DNA from: Enchytraeus crypticus | Taxonomy: Eukaryota > Annelida > Clitellata > Enchytraeida > Enchytraeidae | Direction: 5' to 3' | Length of the DNA stretch: 64,000 nucleotides | NCBI GenBank assembly: GCA_905160935.1 | Contig: CAJHZI010000184.1 | Span: 1,739,501-1,803,500 of the forward strand | In this document: piece by piece, positions 59,011-64,000 of the stretch | Numbering within the stretch: position 1 is the stretch's first letter | Layout: each line of letters opens with the position of its first letter | Notes under the pieces: generated by a model | What the model was told of the DNA's origin: nothing | The model's input: only the letters and a program-made list of their open reading frames with translations | Database searches by the model: none | Made by a program: the position numbers and the translations under genes

Positions 59011-59420
59011 GATTAATTATTATTATTATTATTATTATTTATATATCATACGCATGTCACAAACATAGACTTTACAATTATACACAAACAGCATCAGCGC
59101 ATGAAAGGATATAAAGGCCACAAGTGGCACTTACATATTTCGAATTTAAACGCAGAAGGAAGTATTCATATTCACAACTTGTCAACTGGCCACCAGTTCA
59201 GCCTCCCTAGTACAAGTTTATTCCATTGGGGGACAGTCTGTTTGATGCGATCTTTCAGTGTGCTGTTATGTTCTACGTGTAGATCCAGCGACGATATACA
59301 CAAAGGTACATTTATCAAGTTCAAATATTAAAATGATTAGGATATTGCACAATTGAACATCATAAACGTGAAAATACAGGCACTTACATGTAATTTAAGT
59401 TAAACAGATTACTTTACACA
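59010..59420. repeat. Foreign block replacing RTE endonuclease C-terminus, with family F copy 2
   Basis: (ATT)n at 59018-59041, unrelated sequence, then at 59175-59303 a second copy of family F (CCACCAGTTCAGCCTCCCTA, TTTGATGCGATCTTTCAGTG). RTE coding sequence resumes at 59424. The block stands where several hundred bases of endonuclease should be. Confidence 0.75.
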
Positions 59421-59423
59421 CAG

Positions 59424-60126
59424 TTGTCAAAAATGGAGAAAAGCAGTAAGAGATGGAATTTGAACGGATTGAACGAGAAAAGAAGTCAGTTTCAGGAAGT
59501 AGTTGAAAGAGAAGTTAAGGAAATAAAGGACTACGAAAGAACAGGTGTAATTGAAAGATGGTGTCAGCTAAAAGAGGCTATTAAAACAGGTACAAAAGAA
59601 GTTTATGGCTTTCGCAAAGCAAATACAGCTAAAAAAAACCTTGGATCACAAGCGAGATGCTAGACAAAGTGGATGAAAGAAAGAAATGGAAAAGTATTGT
59701 CACAAGTCATGGTCGAAGGAAAAATTGAAGCTTAAACAATGAACTTAGAAGAATTACAAAGCAAAAGATCATTGGTGGAGTGAAAAGGGTGATGATTTAG
59801 CAGAATATGATAGAAGAGGGAGATCGGATCTATTATACTAGGAAGTCAGGATATTAACAAGAACCGATAAGAAATAGAAAGGAGATGCAAAGAACATTAG
59901 TATAAAGGGTAAACATGGGGAATTGAAGACCGAGCTGGAAGAAGTAAAAGAAAGATGGAGAGAATATGTAGAGGAATTGTATGATAAGGCTGGGAAACCA
60001 GTTCAAGAGAGTTTTAAAGTACAAGTAGAAGAAGAGAATATCATAGAAGACGATAAAAGGGGCCCCGATATAATGAAGGAGGAAACTTATTCTGCAATTA
60101 ACAGTATGGATTATATGCAACAGTAG
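59424..60126 (+). pseudogene. RTE linker region between endonuclease and RT
   Basis: Charged, helix-rich sequence (KRWNLNGLNEKRSQFQEVV, YERTGVIERWCQLKEAI, ELEEVKERWREYVEELYDK) typical of the connector before the reverse transcriptase. An extra A in the A-run near 59631-59637 shifts the frame; several stops follow. Confidence 0.75.
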
Positions 60127-60152
60127 GATTATATGAAATCCCAGCAGAATTC

Positions 60153-61541
60153 TTGAAAATGTTCGAAGGAGAAACACTCAATAAGTTTGAGGTATGTATG
60201 GAAGTGTACAATGCCGGTAATTGGCCAGACGACTTCACCAAGTCAATGATGATCCCAATTTCCAAAAAAGCCAATGCTGTGGAGTGTTCGGTTTACAGAA
60301 AAATCAGTTTAATACCTCGTGCATCGAAGATCTTACTAAAGATAGTAAATAATCGCATTCAGTCGAAAGCAGAGATGATACTGAGCAAGACACAATTTGA
60401 TTTTAGGAAAGGATGCGGCACAAGAGAAGCAATAGGGGTAATGCGGGTTCTTTGCGAAGGAAGCTTAGAATATGGAAATGACGTTTTTGCATGCTTTGTA
60501 GACTTCGAGAAGGCCTTTGACACGATTGATTGGATAGCGATGATGAATATCTTTAAAAGAATAGGAATTGAATGGAGAGATAGAAGATTAATTTTGAAAT
60601 TGTATATGAATCAAAGAGCAGTAATCAAAATCCAATAAGAATACTCAGAAGAAGGCGAAATAGGAGGTGGAGTAAGACAAGGTTGTAACATTTCGCCGCT
60701 GCTGTTTAACATTTACGCTTAGGCAATGATGGAGGAAGCCATGAAAGACATGGAAGAAGGAATAAAAGTAAGAGGGAAATTGTTACAAGATGTACGATTT
60801 GCAGATGACCAAGGAATGGTAGCGGGTAGCGAGATTAGACTGCAGAAGATAATGGATAGGCTGAATGATACGACATTGAGATATGGCATGAAGATTAATA
60901 TAAAAAAGACCAAGGTTATGAGAGTGTCCAATAATAAAGGTGAAGTTATTATCACAATAAATGGTACGAAATTGGAACAGGTAAGGAGTTTCAAATATTT
61001 GGGTCATACTATAACCGAGGACGGGAAATGTGTGACTGAAATATGCAGTAGGATTGCACAAGCAAAAGCGGCCTTTGGTAATAGAAAAGAACTATTTACA
61101 AAAAGTCTGAAAAAAGATACAAAGATAAAGATAGTGAAAACTTTGGTTTGGACTACGCTATTGTATGATTGTGAAACATGGACTTTCAGGAAGGAAGATA
61201 TTAGGAAACTGGAGGCATTGGAAATGTGGATTTGGAGAAGAATGGAGAGGATTAGTTGGACTCAAAAGGCTACAAATGAGGAAGTTCTAGAGAGAGTGGG
61301 CACAGATAGACAGTTGATAAATGTATTAAGAAATAGGAAGAAGAATTGGATAGGACACATTCTAAGGGGGGAAGGTCTATTAAAGGAGGTCATAGAAGGT
61401 AGAATGGAATAAAAAAGAGGCAGGGGCAGGCCGAGATTAGGTATGTTAGATAATTTAACGACCCACTCATATGTGAAAATGAAGAGGAAGGCGGAAGACA
61501 GAGAAGAGTGGAGGCGTTATATACCATGGACCTGCCAGTAG
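60153..61541 (+). pseudogene. RTE reverse transcriptase, three nonsense codons
   Basis: One continuous frame holds the conserved RT blocks: ISLIPRASKILLKIVNNRI (finger), TQFDFRKGCGTREAI, motif A FVDFEKAFDTIDW (about 60494-60530), GGGVRQGCNISPLLFN, and catalytic box FADD at 60798-60809, then the C-terminal ETWTFRKEDIRKLEA and WIGHILRGEG segment. TAA at 60636, TAG at 60720 and TAA at 61410 interrupt it. Reading on from 61410 in frame gives the normal C-terminus WTCQ and stop TAG at 61539-61541, so these are simple point mutations in an otherwise well kept copy. Confidence 0.88.
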
Positions 61542-61562
61542 GCAGTGCACTAAGAGAGAGAC

Positions 61563-62600
61563 GAGCCTGAGCAAAGGGACTTTGCTTAAATTTTTTATTT
61601 GATAAAAATAATAAAGCACATTATCACTATAGTGAAATCAACTACGCTGATATCTATCACTTTAATATCACATGCTAAATTGATTAGGCAATTTTGTCCA
61701 TTTTCCGTGTAGCCAATCCAGTGAATGGCCGAGATTTAACTTTCAGATCAGCGTGGCCTACTACATTATAATATTATTAATATTACAATATATTATATTA
61801 TAATATTATTATAATATTAATATTATTATACTACTTTGTATATGACTAACAATTTACTTCAACTAATTAAAAATTATTAAAGAGACATCAGAAAAATGCA
61901 TTGAATTAAAACAGGAATTAAAATATAAACGATCCTCAGCTCTATGCTCCTTAAATTCCTCAATTCAGACCATCATTACCAGATCTAGATGGGATTTCTG
62001 CTGATGAGATGGAGCCAGTCGTGTAATAATTAAAGGCCATTGACACCCGGATCGAATGGCTTCAGTTAAAGGCTTGAAGATTCGCTCTCTGTCACGTAAT
62101 AACCTAATCGACGAATGCTAGCGTGCGTCGCATTGGCTTAATAATAATTGAAAGAAATAAGTGAATTTCTAATAGCGGCTTGAGAACAATTCTCTAGCAT
62201 TAAATCCCGCGGAGTCGCTATCTTCTTTCGAGCTCATGAAGGTAGCATTCTACATAATAGTCAGTTGAGGTAGTTCTGAGTTACTATAAAGTGTAGTTAT
62301 AATAAACTAGCTAACAATAGATTTCTGAGCAAGCACTTTACGAATACAATGTGTAACAATCATTGTTGCAACGCTAAATTTCTTGGAAGCAAAATCTACA
62401 TTCTGGGTTTTGCTAAGTCATATCTGGGATCAATTGTTTAGTTATTGGACAGAATGTCTCGTATTCTAGTGTTCTACTACTTTTGTCTAAGGTACTTATT
62501 TCTAGTCTTAGTCTGCTTGCACGCTCCATAAAGATAATAATCAATGTAATTCATCAGTGACGAGATGAGCAAATAAACGATATGATAATGATTGATAAAA
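61563..62600. other. Intergenic sequence; less degenerate patch 62000-62230
   Basis: AT-rich with a short palindromic ATATTATAATATT stretch at 61765-61830. The patch at 62000-62230 (ATAATTAAAGGCCATTGACA, ATTGGCTTAATAATAATTG) mixes homeodomain cores with GC-rich words; no gene seen. Confidence 0.35.
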
Positions 62601-62604
62601 AGAG

Positions 62605-62765
62605 CAGTCCGTCAATCAACGAGTTAATCTTTTCATAAAAGGCTATGCATTATCCACGCTTGGAAATAGCCAATAGTTCAAAACAATAAGTCTTCTGATG
62701 TGGTTTTCCTTTGCATTGATCAGTTCTTGGATAGTCGCGTCTTACAAAATTATATTTCTACGGCT
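62605..62765 (-). mobile_element. SINE A copy, old
   Basis: Reverse strand: TAAGACGCGACTATCCAAGA, GGAAAACCACATCAGAAGAC, ATAATGCATAGCCTTTTATG, AACTCGTTGATTGACGGAC. Confidence 0.55.
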
Positions 62766-63680
62766 GGTCGGGAGAAAACACAGGACTGCGTGTAAATGAA
62801 TTGAAATAATAGTCAATTGAAGTGAGCGAATGTAATCTTCGTAGTAACTTTAAGAATTCGATGCTACGTGAAGCTTGAGTGACTTTGTTCCTTCTTATTC
62901 CAGTCATCATTTCGAAACCTTAAGTCTGTCTCGTTATGATTTTGACATTTACCTCATCTATCTATCTTATCGATTAATCTAACCACTTCAATGGAGTAGA
63001 ATCCATGACTCTCCTGCTATAATAATATCACTCCAAAAACATATCCCAAAATATTCCAAATTGTAATTCAATGAGATTTCACTTTTGGATTAATATAGAG
63101 CGATCAGTAATTTATGAAATGTAAATTGCTGTAATTATATTGATCGAACTAATCTCGTCTAAAGAAAGAGAAACGTTTTTATAATTTAAAGGCATTCAAA
63201 CTACAGACATTAAGTCAAAGAAAGAGAAAAGAGTAGAATAGTGGGCATAAATAGACCTATTATTAATTACTTAAAGCCAATTTTATCCTTTTGCAATAAA
63301 ATAGCAGTAACCAACAATAAAGTGAATAAACCAAATGTCGAAATAAGCGGGTTATACATGTAGGATTGTAGGTGTGTTGAACGTCTGGTATTCAATAGCC
63401 TATATTCTACATCCAATATCAGTTTAATTGTAATGTCACGTTGTATTCTTTTTCTCGAAGGCAACCGGCACTTGTGAAATCAGCGGATTAAAATTAGCGA
63501 CATTGAAATGTGATAAACTGCATCGGAAGATAACAAGACGGACTTGACGTAAACAAATGTCGTCTTCCTCGTGTCACTTCAATGACATCAATGCTCGCGG
63601 TGAGATTAATGTTGTAGTTAGTATCTGTGGGGTTCAAATATATCTGTGTTCAAATATATAAACTTAGTAAAAGATATGTA
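62766..63680. other. AT-rich intergenic sequence
   Basis: Nothing recognised. Confidence 0.4.
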
Positions 63681-63683
63681 AAT

Positions 63684-63940
63684 GGGTAAGCAGGATAGTT
63701 TTCTCAGGGAATGACGCCCCTGTCAAGTAAATATTAGTCGAAGCTGAGGAAGGCATAGGGGGCCCACCTGGTCAAAAGCATAACCCCCAAGAGAAAATGG
63801 CATATCACAACACAAGATTCACTCATACATGTATGTGGAAGTTTCAATCATATATGGCCATGAAGAGGAAAGAGGAAGAGAGAGAAGCGTGAAGGCGCTA
63901 TTTATTATGGACCTGCCAGTAGACAGTGCACTAAGAGAGG
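63684..63940 (+). mobile_element. Internally deleted RTE: 5' UTR fused to 3' end
   Basis: GGTAAGCAGGATAGTTTTCT, GGAATGACGCCCCTG, GGCATAGGGGGCCCACCTGG, AATGGCATATCACAACAC (5' UTR), junction near 63812, then CACTCATACATGTATGTGG, AGAGAGAAGCGTGAAGGCGC, TTATGGACCTGCCAGTAGAC, AGTGCACTAAGAGAGG. No coding capacity. Confidence 0.85.
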
Positions 63941-64000
63941 GATTCAAATAAGCTCTTAGGAGAATTACAAATTTTACGCGTCAACTCAGACAAGAAAATT

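Larger units (their letters stand above)
58430..61562 (+). mobile_element. RTE-like non-LTR retrotransposon, longest copy (defective)
   Basis: Order: 5' UTR (58430-58635), apurinic-type endonuclease remnant (58636-59010), foreign block (59010-59420), linker coding region (59424-60120), reverse transcriptase (60153-61412 and on to 61541), 3' hairpin CTGCC-AGTA-GGCAG at 61532-61545, and short GA tail. The endonuclease is related to the CFDP2-like endonucleases found in RTE/BovB elements, hence the RTE assignment (inference; a related clade is possible). At least three in-frame stops (60636, 60720, 61410), frameshifts near 58765 and 59635, and missing endonuclease sequence make it inactive. Confidence 0.9.

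Noticed and set aside
60153-61412. Functional reverse transcriptase gene
   Set aside because: Catalytic motifs are present, but three nonsense codons, frameshifts and a missing endonuclease half show it is inactive.

Overview
This is a 64 kb, AT-rich (about one third G+C by eye), repeat-dense window of an invertebrate animal genome. Most likely it is a large-genome arthropod; a hemimetabolous insect such as a cockroach or termite relative is my guess. The grounds are a Shaker-type potassium channel with a GT-AG intron of 14 kb, a decayed RTE-like LINE of the kind common in such genomes, several SINE families, and abundant micro- and minisatellites. Nothing bacterial or viral is visible. The species is inference.

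Only one host protein-coding gene is well supported, on the + strand. It is a voltage-gated K+ channel of the Kv1 (Shaker) family in two visible coding exons. Exon 1 (coding from about 12111, or 12141, to 13061) carries a long acidic N-terminal region and the T1 tetramerisation domain. Exon 2 (27116-28150) carries S1 to S6, the pore and a short tail ending in the PDZ ligand ETGV. The splice joins in phase 0 ([15 protein letters not shown]). The predicted protein is about 650-660 residues. It is clearly Kv1, but has unusual outer-pore residues (Met at the Shaker T449 position, Ala at D431, Thr at K427), a much shortened S3-S4 linker and a short C-terminus, so it may be a divergent paralog rather than the canonical Shaker.

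Layout. 1-12.0 kb: 5' flank with RTE 3' fragments, SINEs and a 1.3 kb element with 12-bp inverted termini (6083-7409). 12.1-13.06 kb: exon 1. 13.06-27.1 kb: intron with candidate enhancer sequence, AT-repeat palindrome, a 1.8 kb satellite of roughly 35-bp units (19150-20930), a LINE fragment with a 16-bp target-site duplication, and an 18-bp-unit minisatellite. 27.1-28.15 kb: exon 2, then 3' UTR. 28.2-58 kb: intergenic DNA with SINEs, RTE fragments, several minisatellites (including a 27-bp array with a 189-bp higher-order repeat), a second LINE, two 5S-rRNA-derived SINE-like copies, and a cluster of promoter-type motifs at 47.31-47.50 kb that may mark an unseen gene. 58.4-61.56 kb: the longest, multiply disabled RTE copy. 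61.6-64 kb: unique AT-rich DNA plus an internally deleted RTE derivative.

The most interesting system-level pattern is a retroposon community. The RTE-like LINE ends in a small hairpin (CTGCC-4 nt-GGCAG) followed by a GA-rich tail. A SINE family (here called A) carries the same 3' hairpin and tail; another family (B) shares A's 5' head but has a different body and a GAT tail; and two copies consist only of the RTE 5' UTR fused to its 3' end. These look like non-autonomous elements using the LINE machinery through a shared 3' hairpin.
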